Shown here: positions 8,528 through 18,012 of the stretch, piece after piece
Layout of the letters: each line of letters starts with the position of its first letter
Position numbering within the stretch: the stretch's first letter is position 1
From: Nocardioides marinus
Lineage (GTDB): Bacteria > Pseudomonadota > Alphaproteobacteria > Rhodobacterales > Rhodobacteraceae
Assembly (NCBI GenBank): GCA_019801415.1
Contig: JAHVJD010000007.1
Coordinates: 1 to 64,000 of the forward strand
DNA length: 64,000 nucleotides
Direction: 5' to 3'
Translations under genes and position numbers: made by a program
Notes under the pieces: generated by a model
Told to the model about the DNA's origin: nothing
The model's input: only the letters and a program-made list of their open reading frames with translations
The model's database searches: none

Positions 8528-9688
8528 TTAGGCCGCGGCCGTTCGGGCAGGCGGCACATAGGAAGCGCCCGGGATTGCCGGGTAGGCTTCGAGCATGGCT
8601 TCGTCGATTTCCAGGCCCAATCCCGGAAGGTCGTTGGGTTCGATGAACCCGTTCTCTACCTTCAGGGGGTTCGTTGCGAGATCGTCGCGCCACGGGTTCT
8701 TGGCCGAAATATCGGCCTCGTAGATCAACCCGTTAGAGATCGCGCAAAGCAGGTGAACGTTGGCGGCCGTGCCGATCACGCTTTGACTGGTGTGTGGTGC
8801 GACTTGCAGGTGCCAGGCGGCGCCCATGTCCGCGATCTTCTTGGTCTCGGTCAGACCGCCGGCCTTGGCGCTGTCGGGTTGCAAGATGGTGATCGCACGG
8901 CGCTCCAGCAGGTCGCGGAAGGCATGTTTGGTGAAGTGGTTCTCGCCAGCCGCGATTGGCACCTGCGTCGCCCGGCGGAGCTCGGCATATGCGTGCAGAT
9001 CATCCGGCGCGAAAGGTTCCTCAAGCCAGAGCACTTGGCCGTCCTCGCAAAACCGGGTGACCGCCGCGATATCGCTCTGGGTATAGCGGGTGGCGGCATC
9101 GACCGCGATGTCCAGCGTGTCGCCGAAGACCTTGCGGATATGGCGCACCTTTGAAGCATCGGGTCCGATGCCTTGGCCGATCCGCAGCTTTACGGCGGTA
9201 TAGCCCTGATCAACGAGTTTGCCGATTTCGCGCTCGAGGTCGGTATCGGGCTGCCAGCCCAGTCCCATGCCCCCGGCATAGGCCCGCAGTCGCTTCTTCG
9301 AGCCGCCCATCAGCTTGTAGACCGGCAGGCCCAGAAGCTTGCCGCGCAGGTCCCAGAGCGCGATGTCGACACCGCTCATGGCGATGACGCTGCCGGCGCC
9401 CAGTCCGTGGGTCACAATCTGGTGGCGATAGACCGCCTGCCAACAGCCTTCCACGTCATGCGAGTCGCGCCCGACCAGCTGTGGCGCGATGGAATGGTTG
9501 ATAACCTCGGCGATGGCCGTGGGGTTCAGCCCCATATGCGCTTCGCCGTAGCCCACCGTGCCGTCGCTGGCGACCACGCGCACCAGCACGAGGTCACGCT
9601 TGACCATATTGCCGACGCCCTGGGTCACCGCCACGCCGTCGAATTGGCATGAATGCACCGTTGCGTAGATCTGTTTGATTGCCGCCAT
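8528..9688 (-). CDS. Enolase-superfamily enzyme, mandelate racemase/muconate lactonising type
   Basis: A 386-aa TIM-barrel enzyme that abstracts the alpha proton of a carboxylate using Mg2+. Likely active-site residues are Lys167 and Arg169 (AVKLRIG), metal ligands Asp197 (AVDAAT), Glu223 (WLEEPF) and Glu249 (AAGENH), and the base His299 (APHTSQS). The KxR end of the second strand and the conserved His fit acid-sugar dehydratase or racemase subgroups rather than muconate cycloisomerase. The gene is 25 nt before the TAXI binding-protein gene and 30 nt after an enoyl-CoA hydratase gene, with AGGGAGGAGAAC as its ribosome site. The exact substrate cannot be read from sequence. Confidence 0.85.
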   Translation of the reverse strand: MAAIKQIYATVHSCQFDGVAVTQGVGNMVKRDLVLVRVVASDGTVGYGEAHMGLNPTAIAEVINHSIAPQLVGRDSHDVEGCWQAVYRHQIVTHGLGAGSVIAMSGVDIALWDLRGKLLGLPVYKLMGGSKKRLRAYAGGMGLGWQPDTDLEREIGKLVDQGYTAVKLRIGQGIGPDASKVRHIRKVFGDTLDIAVDAATRYTQSDIAAVTRFCEDGQVLWLEEPFAPDDLHAYAELRRATQVPIAAGENHFTKHAFRDLLERRAITILQPDSAKAGGLTETKKIADMGAAWHLQVAPHTSQSVIGTAANVHLLCAISNGLIYEADISAKNPWRDDLATNPLKVENGFIEPNDLPGLGLEIDEAMLEAYPAIPGASYVPPARTAAA

Positions 9689-9718
9689 GTTCTCCTCCCT
9701 CTATGGCTGGTCCGGGGC

Positions 9719-10546
9719 TTATCTGCCGGTAAAGGCGGGGGGGCGCTTTTCGAGGAAATGCGCCACGCCCTCCTTGAAGTCCTCGCTCCGGATCGAGGCG
9801 ACCATTTCGCGGTTCGCCCGGGTCGTGGCTTCGGCCAGGGTTTCGAAGGGCGCCTCCCAAATCTGGCGCTTCATCACCCGCAGCGAGCGGGGCGAAACCT
9901 CTTCGGCCAGCCCCCGTGCATACTCCGCGACCGCTTCGGCAAAGCCTTCGGAGGGCAGCACCCGATGCACCAGCGACATCGCCAGCGCCTCCTGCGCGCT
10001 CACCTTGCGCGAGGAAAACAGCATCTCGGTGGCATGGGCTTGGCCAACCACACGTGGCAGTATCCAAGAGATTCCATGCTCGGCCACCAGCCCGCGCCCG
10101 GCGAAGGCGGTGACGAACTTAGCGTGCTCCGAGGCGATGCGAATGTCGGAGTAAAGCGCGAAGATCAGCCCGAGCCCGGCTGCCGCGCCGTTGATCGCGG
10201 CGATGATCGGCGTGTCGAAGCCGGGAAAATAGCCGTAGCGCGACTGGTAGTCCGGGCGGGTCGACATGCGGTAGGGCCGGGTCATCGCCGGATCGTCGAT
10301 GTCCTCTGGCGGCAGGCCCGCGAGCTCTTCCATGTCCATGCCGGCACAGAAGGCGCGGCCCTCGCCAGTCAGCACGATGATCCGCACCGAGCTGTCTGCA
10401 TCGAGCGAGCGCATCGCGTCAAAAAGCTCGTGCTCCATGCGCCGGGTGACGGCGTTCATCCGGTCTGGCCGGGCCAAGGTGACGGTCGCCACATGGCCGG
10501 TCTGCGAGACCGCGAGCGTCCTGAAATCGTAACGTGAGCCGTCCAT
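9719..10546 (-). CDS. Enoyl-CoA hydratase/isomerase family protein (1)
   Basis: A 275-aa crotonase-fold protein acting on an acyl-CoA. Oxyanion-hole segments are GRAFCAGMDMEEL and INGAAAGLGLIFALYSD. In the catalytic loop (GRGLVAEHGISWILPRVVG) the second acidic position is a Glu, while the first position is not a typical Glu, so the reaction may be isomerisation or a lyase step rather than simple hydration. It begins 2 nt after the stop of the aldehyde dehydrogenase gene. With the second crotonase homologue and the acyl-CoA synthetase it implies that part of the pathway proceeds on CoA esters. Confidence 0.85.
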   Translation of the reverse strand: MDGSRYDFRTLAVSQTGHVATVTLARPDRMNAVTRRMEHELFDAMRSLDADSSVRIIVLTGEGRAFCAGMDMEELAGLPPEDIDDPAMTRPYRMSTRPDYQSRYGYFPGFDTPIIAAINGAAAGLGLIFALYSDIRIASEHAKFVTAFAGRGLVAEHGISWILPRVVGQAHATEMLFSSRKVSAQEALAMSLVHRVLPSEGFAEAVAEYARGLAEEVSPRSLRVMKRQIWEAPFETLAEATTRANREMVASIRSEDFKEGVAHFLEKRPPAFTGR

Positions 10547-10548
10547 GC

Positions 10549-11970
10549 TCAGACCTCCTTGTACTGTACCGATTTGAGTTCCTGGAATTCCTCGAGCCCG
10601 TAGCGCCCGTTCTCGCGGCCGATGCCGGACTGGCCGAAGCCGCCGAAGGGGGCGCCGAGGTTGAAGGGTGCGCCGTTCAGGTCAATCTGTCCGGCCCGAA
10701 TGCCGCGGGCGGCGTCTGCGGCCGTGGCGTCATCCGCGGCCCAGACCGCAGCGGCGAGCCCGTAGGCGCTGTCATTTGCAATGCGCAGGGCATCCTCGGT
10801 GCCGCGGTGCACCAGCACCGAGAGCACCGGGCCGAAGACCTCTTCGCGGGCGATCTCGGCCGCCTCCGGCACCGGACCGAAGACCACAGGCGGCACGAAA
10901 AAGCCGGGCCGGTCGCCGGGGTCGGCGCCGCGGGCGATCACCGGAATGCTCTCGGCCTCGGCCCGGGCGATCATCGCCAGGACACGGGTCTTCTGTTCGG
11001 CGGAGGCCAGCGGCCCGAGCCGCGTGGCCGGATCGTCGGGCGCGCCGAGGGTGAACTTCGACAGCCCCGCCTTGAGCAATTCGGTCACCTCGCCCAGCCG
11101 CGCCTCAGGTACGATCAACCGGGTCATCGCGTTGCAGGTCTGGCCGGAGTTGAGCAGGCAGGAGCCGAGCGTCGCCTTCACCGCCGCCGCGAGGTCCGCG
11201 CCCTCGAGCACCACGGCGGCGGATTTCCCACCAAGCTCCAGCGAGACCCGCTTGACCCCTTCCGCCGCCAGTGCCGCCACGCGCTTGCCCGCAGCGGTCG
11301 ATCCGGTGAAGGACACCGCGGCAATCGCCGGGTGTCGCACCAGCGCTTCGCCCACCTCGGGGCCGGTGCCGGTGACGAGGTTGAAGACCCCTGCCGGCAG
11401 CCCGGCCTCGTCGGCCGCTTCGGCCAGAATAAAGGCGCTGAGCGGTGCCACTTCCGAGGGTTTCAGCACCACCGTCGCCCCGGCGGCCAGTGCGGCGGCC
11501 AGTTTCGAGGTGACCTGGTGCAGCGGGTAGTTCCAGGGCGTGATGCAGGCGACCGGCCCGACCGGTTCGCGGTAGATCCGGGAATTTCCGATGACCTTCG
11601 GGGCCTGCGTCTCAGCCGCCAGCTCGGCATAGAACTTCCACGCCGCCAGCGGGCCGCCGACCTGGATCATCCCGGTCAGCTTGCGCGGCATCCCGGTCTC
11701 GCGCGAAATCATCTCGACCAGCGCCTCCTGCCGCGCCTTCAGCGCCTCGCGCAGCCGGGTGATATGGGCGGCGCGCTCGGCCGGGGTCAGGGCCGCCCAG
11801 GCGGGAAATGCCCGGGCGGCGGCCTCGGCGGCGCGGCCCGCCAGGGCGGCATCGGCCAGCGGCACGGTGGCGAAGGTTTCGCCGGTGGCGGCATCGCTTA
11901 CCTCGGCCAGGGGAACATCCCCGGCCGCGACCCATGCGCCGTCGATGTAAAGGTCGGTTTTCTCGATCAT
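10549..11970 (-). CDS. Aldehyde dehydrogenase family protein (1)
   Basis: A 473-aa NAD(P)-dependent aldehyde dehydrogenase. It shows the cofactor region ITPWNYPLHQ, the FTGSTAAGK motif, the general base Glu245 in VSLELGGKS and the nucleophile Cys279 in NSGQTCN. The ATG overlaps the stop of the upstream crotonase gene by ATGA. It likely oxidises an aldehyde formed in the operon's pathway to an acid, which the acyl-CoA synthetase could then activate. Substrate unknown. Confidence 0.88.
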   Translation of the reverse strand: MIEKTDLYIDGAWVAAGDVPLAEVSDAATGETFATVPLADAALAGRAAEAAARAFPAWAALTPAERAAHITRLREALKARQEALVEMISRETGMPRKLTGMIQVGGPLAAWKFYAELAAETQAPKVIGNSRIYREPVGPVACITPWNYPLHQVTSKLAAALAAGATVVLKPSEVAPLSAFILAEAADEAGLPAGVFNLVTGTGPEVGEALVRHPAIAAVSFTGSTAAGKRVAALAAEGVKRVSLELGGKSAAVVLEGADLAAAVKATLGSCLLNSGQTCNAMTRLIVPEARLGEVTELLKAGLSKFTLGAPDDPATRLGPLASAEQKTRVLAMIARAEAESIPVIARGADPGDRPGFFVPPVVFGPVPEAAEIAREEVFGPVLSVLVHRGTEDALRIANDSAYGLAAAVWAADDATAADAARGIRAGQIDLNGAPFNLGAPFGGFGQSGIGRENGRYGLEEFQELKSVQYKEV

Positions 11971-12746
11971 TGCGTCTGTCCTGTCGATTCTTTCTTGGCG
12001 CGCCGGGCCAGAAAGGCCTCCTGGGCCGCCTGAGGCTCGCCACTGGCGTAGCATTGCATTTGCAGCCCGACGGCCGCGTCGCAGGCGGCGTCGAATCCGG
12101 GCTGGGTGAGGGCGCGGAAGCGCGCCTTCGACACGCGCATCGCGGTGCGGGGCAGGGCGGCCATGGCCTCGGCGCGGGCAAGCGCGGTCTCGAGCACGGC
12201 CTCGGGGGCGACCAGCTCGTTAATCAGCGTCAGGCGATGTGCCTCGGTGCCGGTGATCAGATCGCCTGTCAGCGACAGCTGCGTATTGACTGAAAGGCCG
12301 ACGTGCAGCGTCATGAGATAGGAGCCGACGATGCTTGCGAGACCGGCCTTGAGCTCAGGCTGACCGATGCGGATGCCGGCATGGCCGATGCGCAGATCGG
12401 CACAGAGCGCGACCTGAAACCCGGCGCCAGCCGCCACACCGTTCAGCGCCGCGATACAGCCCTTGTCGAGATCGCGCACCGCCTGGTACATCGTCCGCTG
12501 GTGCGACAGCCAGCGCGGCAGGTCCGCATAGGTGACGGCGCGACTCTCCTCGAGGTCCTGCCCGGCGCAGAAGGCGCGGTCGCCGGCCCCGGTCAGCACG
12601 ATGGCGCCGACCTGCGGATCGGCATTGGCGGCTCTGAGGGCGGCGATCAGCCCGTCGCGCAGCGCGCCGTTGACCGCGTTCATCCGCTCGGGGCGGCTCA
12701 GCGTGATGACCTGTACCGCGCCATGACGCTCACTCGCGACGCTCAT
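11967..12746 (-). CDS. Enoyl-CoA hydratase/isomerase family protein (2)
   Basis: A 259-aa crotonase-fold protein. Oxyanion-hole motifs are DRAFCAGQDLEES and LNGVAAGAGFQVALCADLR, and the catalytic loop is GQPELKAGLASIVGSYLM, where the first Glu (PEL) is kept and the second acidic position is not obvious. It differs clearly from the other crotonase in the operon, so the two probably catalyse separate steps. Both ends overlap neighbours by ATGA (acyl-CoA synthetase upstream, aldehyde dehydrogenase downstream), showing tight coupling. Confidence 0.85.
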   Translation of the reverse strand: MSVASERHGAVQVITLSRPERMNAVNGALRDGLIAALRAANADPQVGAIVLTGAGDRAFCAGQDLEESRAVTYADLPRWLSHQRTMYQAVRDLDKGCIAALNGVAAGAGFQVALCADLRIGHAGIRIGQPELKAGLASIVGSYLMTLHVGLSVNTQLSLTGDLITGTEAHRLTLINELVAPEAVLETALARAEAMAALPRTAMRVSKARFRALTQPGFDAACDAAVGLQMQCYASGEPQAAQEAFLARRAKKESTGQTQ

Positions 12747-14827
12747 GCCAGACCCTCCGGTTGCGTCGGCACCACCAGCGCGTCGAGCGCGATGGCCCCT
12801 TGCCCCTCGGGTTTGACGAGCAGCGGGTTCACATCGACGCTCTCGATCCAGGGGTTGGCCTCCATCAGTCCGGAGAGGTCGGCCACGGCCTGGCAGACCG
12901 CCTCCACATCCATCGGCCCCGCGCCGCGCGCGCCCTGAAGGATCGGCCAGATGCGCAGCTGCTGCAGGGCGCGGCGGGCGGCGGCCGCGTCGACCGGGGC
13001 AGCCAGGGTAGCGACATCCTTCAGCACCTCGACAAAGATGCCGCCGTCGCCTACCACCACCATCGGTCCGAGCACGGGGTCGCGGCGCGCGCCAATCATC
13101 AGCTCGCGGCTGCCGCGCTCCATGCGGGCGACGAGGGCCTTGAAGGGCAGGCCGAGACTGGCGAGGCCATCGCCAAGCGCCGTGACCGCCGCCTGCACCG
13201 CGTCGCGGTCCGCGAGCCCCAGATGCACCAGCCCGTGATCGCTCTTGTGCGCCACCTCGGCCGCGCAGCCCTTAAGGACCACCGGCCCGCCGATCTCATC
13301 AAAGGCGGCCAGCACCTGCTCCGGCGACACGCAGACACGATGGGTGACGCAGCCGATCCCGGCCGCGGCTAGAACCGACAGGCTCTCGGCCTCGTCAAGC
13401 GGGCCGGACCGGGGGGGCAGCGTCGGGGCGGTCCCGGCGCCAATCGGCAATGTCTCAGGCCGGGCGGCGGCCGCCGCAATTGCGCGCACCACGTCGAGAT
13501 CCTCGTCGTAGGTGGGGATGCCTCTGGCGCGAAAGACCGCGCGGACCTCGGCCTGCGGGCCGGCCATGACCACCGGCTTGCCAGAGGCTGCCGCAGCTGC
13601 CGCGCTGGCCTCCGCCAACGCTGGGACGTCATAGCCGTCGCCCGCGACCGGGATCGAGATCTGCAGCACGTCGATGTTGGGGTCGGCGGCGATCGCGGAG
13701 AGCGCGCGGCCGAACATGGCATTGTCGCCGAGCAGCCCGGCGGTCAGGTCTACCGGGTTTCCAACGGTGCCGAAGCTGGGCAGGGTCTCGTGCAGAGCAC
13801 GGCGGGTTTCCTCTGCGAAATCCGGGAGATCGAGCCCGGCGGCGGCGGCGTGATCGGCGATCATCACCCCCACGGCACCGCTGTGGCTGAGCGCCGCGAT
13901 GCGGCCGCGGCCGACGCCGCGCGCCCCCAGCAAAAGCGGAACCGGGCGCACCCAGTCGCGCAGGCTGGTCGCGCGTTGATAGCCGTGGCGGTCGAAGAAG
14001 GCCGAAACCGACCTGTCCTCGGTGGCGAGCGCGCCGGTGTGCGAAGCCGCCGCCGCCGCGCCCTTGGCGCTGGTGCCGGGCTTCAGAACGCGAAGCGTCA
14101 CGCCGCGTTCGCGGGCCATGGCCCCGGCGCGGATCAGCGTCTCGCGGTCGCGGATCGCCTCGAGATAAAGCAGCACCACGCGGATCTCGTCATCTTCGAG
14201 CACCCGGGTCAGCAGCTCTGGCGCCGAGAGGTCGGCGTCATTGCCGGTGGCCATCAGGTAGCGCACGCCGATGCCCGCCGCGCGCAGCAGGGCAAAAGGC
14301 ATCACGCTGGCGGCGCCGCTCTGGCTGATGACCGCGACCGGCCCGTCTTGCGGCGCGACTGAGGTGAACATGGTCGAGAAGTTGGCTACTGCGCCGGTGG
14401 CGAAATTCGCGATCCCCTGGGCATTTGGCCCGATGATGCGCATGCCAGTCGCTGCGGCAATCCGGGTCAGCTCCTTCTGCGCGCTGGCCCCTGCCTCGCC
14501 GGTTTCCGCATAGCCGGAGGTCATGACGATTGCGGCAGCGGTGCCTATCTCGGCCAGCTCTGCGACCGCTCTCGCCGCCAGCTTGGCAGGCAGGCAGACA
14601 ACGCCGAGGTCGGGCGCGGCGGGAAGATCGGCTACGCTGGCATAGGCGCTCAAGCCCTGAATCTGCGACCGCTTCGGGTTGACCGGGAAGATCGTACCGT
14701 CGAAGCCGAATTCCAGCATATATCGAATGGCACGCCCGCCGACCTTGTCGGGATCGTCGCTGGCGCCCAATATGGCCACGCTCCGTGGGTTAAGGACCGG
14801 ATCGTGGTCGGCAAGTACTTGCAGCAT
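12743..14827 (-). CDS. ADP-forming acyl-CoA synthetase, fused alpha-beta type
   Basis: A 694-aa NDP-forming acid:CoA ligase with a CoA-binding Rossmann domain (SVAILGASDDPDKVGGRAIR), a CoA-ligase domain containing the conserved SHTGALA His region, and a C-terminal ATP-grasp domain (PVVLKGCAAEVAHKSDHGLV; later VDVNPLLV). It activates a carboxylic acid to its CoA ester with ATP giving ADP, a reversible reaction. The start is preceded by GGGGAGGAAAC. The 82-bp gap upstream holds an AT-rich stretch and a LysR-type box, so an internal promoter may begin here. It supplies CoA esters to the two crotonase homologues encoded next. Confidence 0.88.
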   Translation of the reverse strand: MLQVLADHDPVLNPRSVAILGASDDPDKVGGRAIRYMLEFGFDGTIFPVNPKRSQIQGLSAYASVADLPAAPDLGVVCLPAKLAARAVAELAEIGTAAAIVMTSGYAETGEAGASAQKELTRIAAATGMRIIGPNAQGIANFATGAVANFSTMFTSVAPQDGPVAVISQSGAASVMPFALLRAAGIGVRYLMATGNDADLSAPELLTRVLEDDEIRVVLLYLEAIRDRETLIRAGAMARERGVTLRVLKPGTSAKGAAAAASHTGALATEDRSVSAFFDRHGYQRATSLRDWVRPVPLLLGARGVGRGRIAALSHSGAVGVMIADHAAAAGLDLPDFAEETRRALHETLPSFGTVGNPVDLTAGLLGDNAMFGRALSAIAADPNIDVLQISIPVAGDGYDVPALAEASAAAAAASGKPVVMAGPQAEVRAVFRARGIPTYDEDLDVVRAIAAAAARPETLPIGAGTAPTLPPRSGPLDEAESLSVLAAAGIGCVTHRVCVSPEQVLAAFDEIGGPVVLKGCAAEVAHKSDHGLVHLGLADRDAVQAAVTALGDGLASLGLPFKALVARMERGSRELMIGARRDPVLGPMVVVGDGGIFVEVLKDVATLAAPVDAAAARRALQQLRIWPILQGARGAGPMDVEAVCQAVADLSGLMEANPWIESVDVNPLLVKPEGQGAIALDALVVPTQPEGLA

Positions 14828-14874
14828 GTTTCCTCCCCTTGTTGCTATCCCCAAGGTGACAGCATTGCTTGAAT

Positions 14875-14888
14875 TCCGGAATTTGGAT
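14875..14888 (-). promoter_or_regulatory. LysR-type box before the acyl-CoA synthetase gene
   Basis: On the minus strand the site reads ATCCAAATTCCGGA, matching the site in the lysR-oxidoreductase intergenic region at 13 of 14 positions. It contains T-N11-A with a TCC/GGA dyad, the LysR-family box pattern, and lies about 50 bp upstream of the acyl-CoA synthetase start in an AT-rich gap. Confidence 0.55.
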
Positions 14889-14909
14889 TTCGGAAATATG
14901 AGGTATTCG

Positions 14910-16619
14910 CTATTCGGATGAATCTGAGAAGTTTGTAGGGGCGCCGGTGGTCGCGCCCTTTGGCAGCGGGCCGACATTGCGCTGATAGAGCGCGAGCCAC
15001 CCTTTGGGCTCTGTCTGGCGCAGCTGCGGCGCTTCGGAAATGCGCCGGGCGATCACCTTCGGCGCCAGATCGAGATCAATGCGCCGTGCGCCGAGATCGA
15101 GCGAAATCCTATCGCCATCCCGCACTGCGGCGAGGGGGCCGAGGTCTGCGGCTTCCGGGCAGACCTGTCCGACAACCAGCCCGTGGTTCAACCCCGAGAG
15201 CTGGCCATCGGTCACCACGCAGACCTGTGAGGCTAAGCCCGATCCGCTGAGCGCCGCGACAAACCAGGAGGCGGAAGCGACGCCCGGGCCACCGCGCGCG
15301 CCAAGCCCGCGCAGGACGACAACGGAGCCGGGGGCGATCTCATTGCCAGTTAGGGCGTCGAGCGCCTCCTCCTGCGATGAGAACACCTGCGCCGGGCCGC
15401 AGAACCGCTCGGGTGCGCTGCCGCCCCCGGATTTCAGGATGGCGCCCTCAGGCGCAAGCGTACCCCTCAGTACCATGACCGACGGGCCGTGGCGGAACGG
15501 GCTGTCGAGGCTGCCCAGCGCTGGATGGGGCGGCGCGCTCGGGGCCGCCTGCATCTCGTCTGTCAGACATTGCCCGCTCGCGCCCAGGCAACTCAAGTCT
15601 AGCAGGGGCGCCAGCGCCTGCATCACCGCGCGGGTGCCTCCGGCTGTCTCGAGGTCTTCGATCCGATGCGGACCGCAGGGCTTTACCCCGGCCAGCTGCG
15701 GCACGCGCTCGCCCAGCTCCGAGATCATCTCGTAGAGGTCGAGTTCAAGCCCCGCCTCAGCCGCTACCGCAGCCAGATGGCGTAATACGTTGACCGATCC
15801 CGATACCGCCAATGACACCGCAAGCGCGTTACGGAATGCGCCGCGGCTCAGGATGGAGGAGGGCCGCAAATCCTCTGCGATCATTTCGACGATGCGGCGG
15901 CCGGCCCTCTGGGTGTTGTGCCGCAGCGCCTCGCTGGCCGCCGCCACGGGAGTGGTGCCTGGCAGGGCGAGGCCCAGCGCCTCGGCCATGATATGCATGC
16001 TGTTGGCCGTACCCATGCCTGCACAGACCCCGGGCCCGGTGATCGCGCGGTCGGTCATGGCGGTCAGCGTCGCCAGCGTGATCTTGCCGGACAGATATTC
16101 GCCGACGCCTTCAAAGACATCTTCGATGTCGAGTGCCGTACCGTTGATATGGCCGCTCCGTTGGTAGCCACAGGCGAGGATCAGCGCCGGAATGTCGAGC
16201 CGTGCCATCGCCATCATCTGCGCCGGTGCGGTTTTATCGCAGGAGGCGAGGCAAATCATGCCGTCGAGCTGCGCGCCCTCGACGCTGACCTCGATGTCAT
16301 GGGCGACGAGTTCCCGCGCCGGCATCAGGTAGCGCCCGCCGCGGGCAGCGCCGGTGACGAAATCCGAGGGTGCGGTGGTCCTGATCTCGAAGGGCACGCC
16401 GCCGGCGGCGCGGATCGCTGCCTTCAACTCAGCTACGATTCCGTCGAGATGTGCAAAGCAGATCGACAGCTCCGACGAGGTGTTGACGATCGCCACCTTA
16501 GGCTTTTCTAGGTCCTCTGGAGGGATGCCTAGGGCGCGCCATTGCGCCCGCCTAACTGCCCAGCGCGTGGTGCCCTGGTCGAAATTGCTGCGGAGTGTCT
16601 TTTTGGTAGTGTCAGTCAT
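14910..16619 (-). CDS. IlvD/Edd family dehydratase
   Basis: A 569-aa iron-sulfur dehydratase that removes water from a 2,3-dihydroxy acid or sugar acid. Likely cluster-binding cysteines are Cys54 (LSICFAHL), Cys127 (LASCDKTAP) and Cys199 (GVCAGMGTANSM); the C-terminal motif TDGQLSGLNHG, with PEAADLGPLAAV after it, is also present. It diverges from housekeeping dihydroxyacid dehydratase in several signature positions (SELSICF instead of the usual PCN form), so a catabolic sugar-acid dehydratase such as the arabinonate/xylonate type is more likely than a role in branched-chain amino acids. It begins 3 nt after the FAD oxidoreductase gene. Confidence 0.85.
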   Translation of the reverse strand: MTDTTKKTLRSNFDQGTTRWAVRRAQWRALGIPPEDLEKPKVAIVNTSSELSICFAHLDGIVAELKAAIRAAGGVPFEIRTTAPSDFVTGAARGGRYLMPARELVAHDIEVSVEGAQLDGMICLASCDKTAPAQMMAMARLDIPALILACGYQRSGHINGTALDIEDVFEGVGEYLSGKITLATLTAMTDRAITGPGVCAGMGTANSMHIMAEALGLALPGTTPVAAASEALRHNTQRAGRRIVEMIAEDLRPSSILSRGAFRNALAVSLAVSGSVNVLRHLAAVAAEAGLELDLYEMISELGERVPQLAGVKPCGPHRIEDLETAGGTRAVMQALAPLLDLSCLGASGQCLTDEMQAAPSAPPHPALGSLDSPFRHGPSVMVLRGTLAPEGAILKSGGGSAPERFCGPAQVFSSQEEALDALTGNEIAPGSVVVLRGLGARGGPGVASASWFVAALSGSGLASQVCVVTDGQLSGLNHGLVVGQVCPEAADLGPLAAVRDGDRISLDLGARRIDLDLAPKVIARRISEAPQLRQTEPKGWLALYQRNVGPLPKGATTGAPTNFSDSSE

Positions 16620-16622
16620 GTC

Positions 16623-17954
16623 TCAGCCCAAAAAAGCTTGGTCAGCGGTTAGCCGCGCCTGCAGTTTGTCGATCGCGATGTCGCCCACCGCGGCGATGCC
16701 GTCGTCGATGGCAATCGCTGCGGCGAGGCCCGCCGCTTGGCCCATCGCCATGCAGGTCGCGCCCACCCGTAGCGAGGCATGGGCATCATGCTCGGCCGAC
16801 ACGCAGCGCCCGGCGATCAGGAGGTTGCCGGGGCCGCGTTCCGGTACCAGGCAGCCGAACGGCACCTGGTAGTAGGAGCCGGGCTCGAGCCAGACCCAGC
16901 GGGTCTTGCGGTCGGCGCCGTGATCCTCCACCGGCCAGGCGGAACAGGCGATGGCGGTGTCGCTCTTGGCGCCGCGCAGCACTTCATCTGCGGTCAGCAC
17001 GTGCCGACCGCGGATACGGCGGCTTTCGCGAATCCCGGCCAGGCTGCCGGCGTCGGCGACGAAGGCCTTTTCGAACCCCGGCACGAAGCGGCGGAATGCG
17101 GACACGTAGAGCTTGACCTGACGACGCCCCTCGATCTCAGTGGCCGTCATCTCCTCGGCGGACAGCGGATCGGGCGAGCGGGCTCCATGTTCCAGCCGAG
17201 TGACATTGGCGTGCACCATCCCATCGCGCAGCGAGAACAGACCGCCAGCGGTCCGGGGCAGATCCATTCCTTCGGCGACCGCAAGCTCCAGCCGCGCGCG
17301 TAGCGCGGCGCGGTCCAGCGTGTCGAGGGTGCCAGGGGCCACCCCGCCGAACCGGAACATGGCCGAAGGCATCTGCAGGTGCTCAAGATCGCACTCCCAG
17401 GGAACTCCGGCCAGCGCCGCGACTTCGCCATCGCCGGTGCAGTCGATAATCTGTCGGCAGCGCACCGCGAAAAGCTGGGATCGAAAGCCGAGGACAAGGC
17501 CGGTGATGCGGTTCTCTTTCTGGTCCAAGTCAATGCAGCGGGTGTGCATCAAGATCTCGACACCGGCTTCATGTATCATTTCGTCAAGTACGCAGCGCAT
17601 CGCAAAGGGGTCGTAGATCGTCGTCGCGGTTTGCAGCCAGCACTCCGGACCGCGTGCTTCACCACGTGCCATGAGCCTGTTTACCAGGTCCTCGATCAGA
17701 CCGCCGACGATGCGCCGGGGTGTCCCATTCTCAAGCACGTATTCGCCGCAAATGGAGCCGACCGTCACCGCAGTCATGGTTCCGCCCAGAAATCCCTGGG
17801 CTTCGACGAGCAGAACGCGTGCTCCTGCGCGGCCTGCAGCGATTGCTGCTCCGACGCCCGCAAGCCCGCCGCCGACGACCACAATATCCACCTCACGCCA
17901 AACGGGAACTTCGCGCGCAGGTAGGACGATTTCATCCATGTGAATTTTTGACAT
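16623..17954 (-). CDS. FAD-dependent oxidoreductase
   Basis: A 443-aa flavoprotein of the FAD-dependent oxidoreductase family, with the dinucleotide-binding motif VVVGGGLAGVGAA (residues 26-38), VLLVEAQGFLGGTM after it, a DCTGDGEVAALAG segment, and a C-terminal FAD-closing region (GNLLIAGRCVSAEHDAHAS). It is the first gene of the catabolic operon, so it may oxidise the imported substrate. The start given is Met1; Met6 is an alternative, and neither has a strong ribosome site. The promoter lies in the 81-bp region shared with the divergent LysR gene. Confidence 0.85.
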   Translation of the reverse strand: MSKIHMDEIVLPAREVPVWREVDIVVVGGGLAGVGAAIAAGRAGARVLLVEAQGFLGGTMTAVTVGSICGEYVLENGTPRRIVGGLIEDLVNRLMARGEARGPECWLQTATTIYDPFAMRCVLDEMIHEAGVEILMHTRCIDLDQKENRITGLVLGFRSQLFAVRCRQIIDCTGDGEVAALAGVPWECDLEHLQMPSAMFRFGGVAPGTLDTLDRAALRARLELAVAEGMDLPRTAGGLFSLRDGMVHANVTRLEHGARSPDPLSAEEMTATEIEGRRQVKLYVSAFRRFVPGFEKAFVADAGSLAGIRESRRIRGRHVLTADEVLRGAKSDTAIACSAWPVEDHGADRKTRWVWLEPGSYYQVPFGCLVPERGPGNLLIAGRCVSAEHDAHASLRVGATCMAMGQAAGLAAAIAIDDGIAAVGDIAIDKLQARLTADQAFLG

Positions 17955-18012
17955 GCAGTCAGGTTAGAAGTCCGGTAAGGTATCAGTAAGTCGGTCAGAG
18001 TAGATATCAGGT

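Noticed and set aside
11967-12746. Possibility that one of the two crotonase genes is a duplicate of the other
   Set aside because: The two proteins differ throughout, including the catalytic loop, so recent duplication is not supported.
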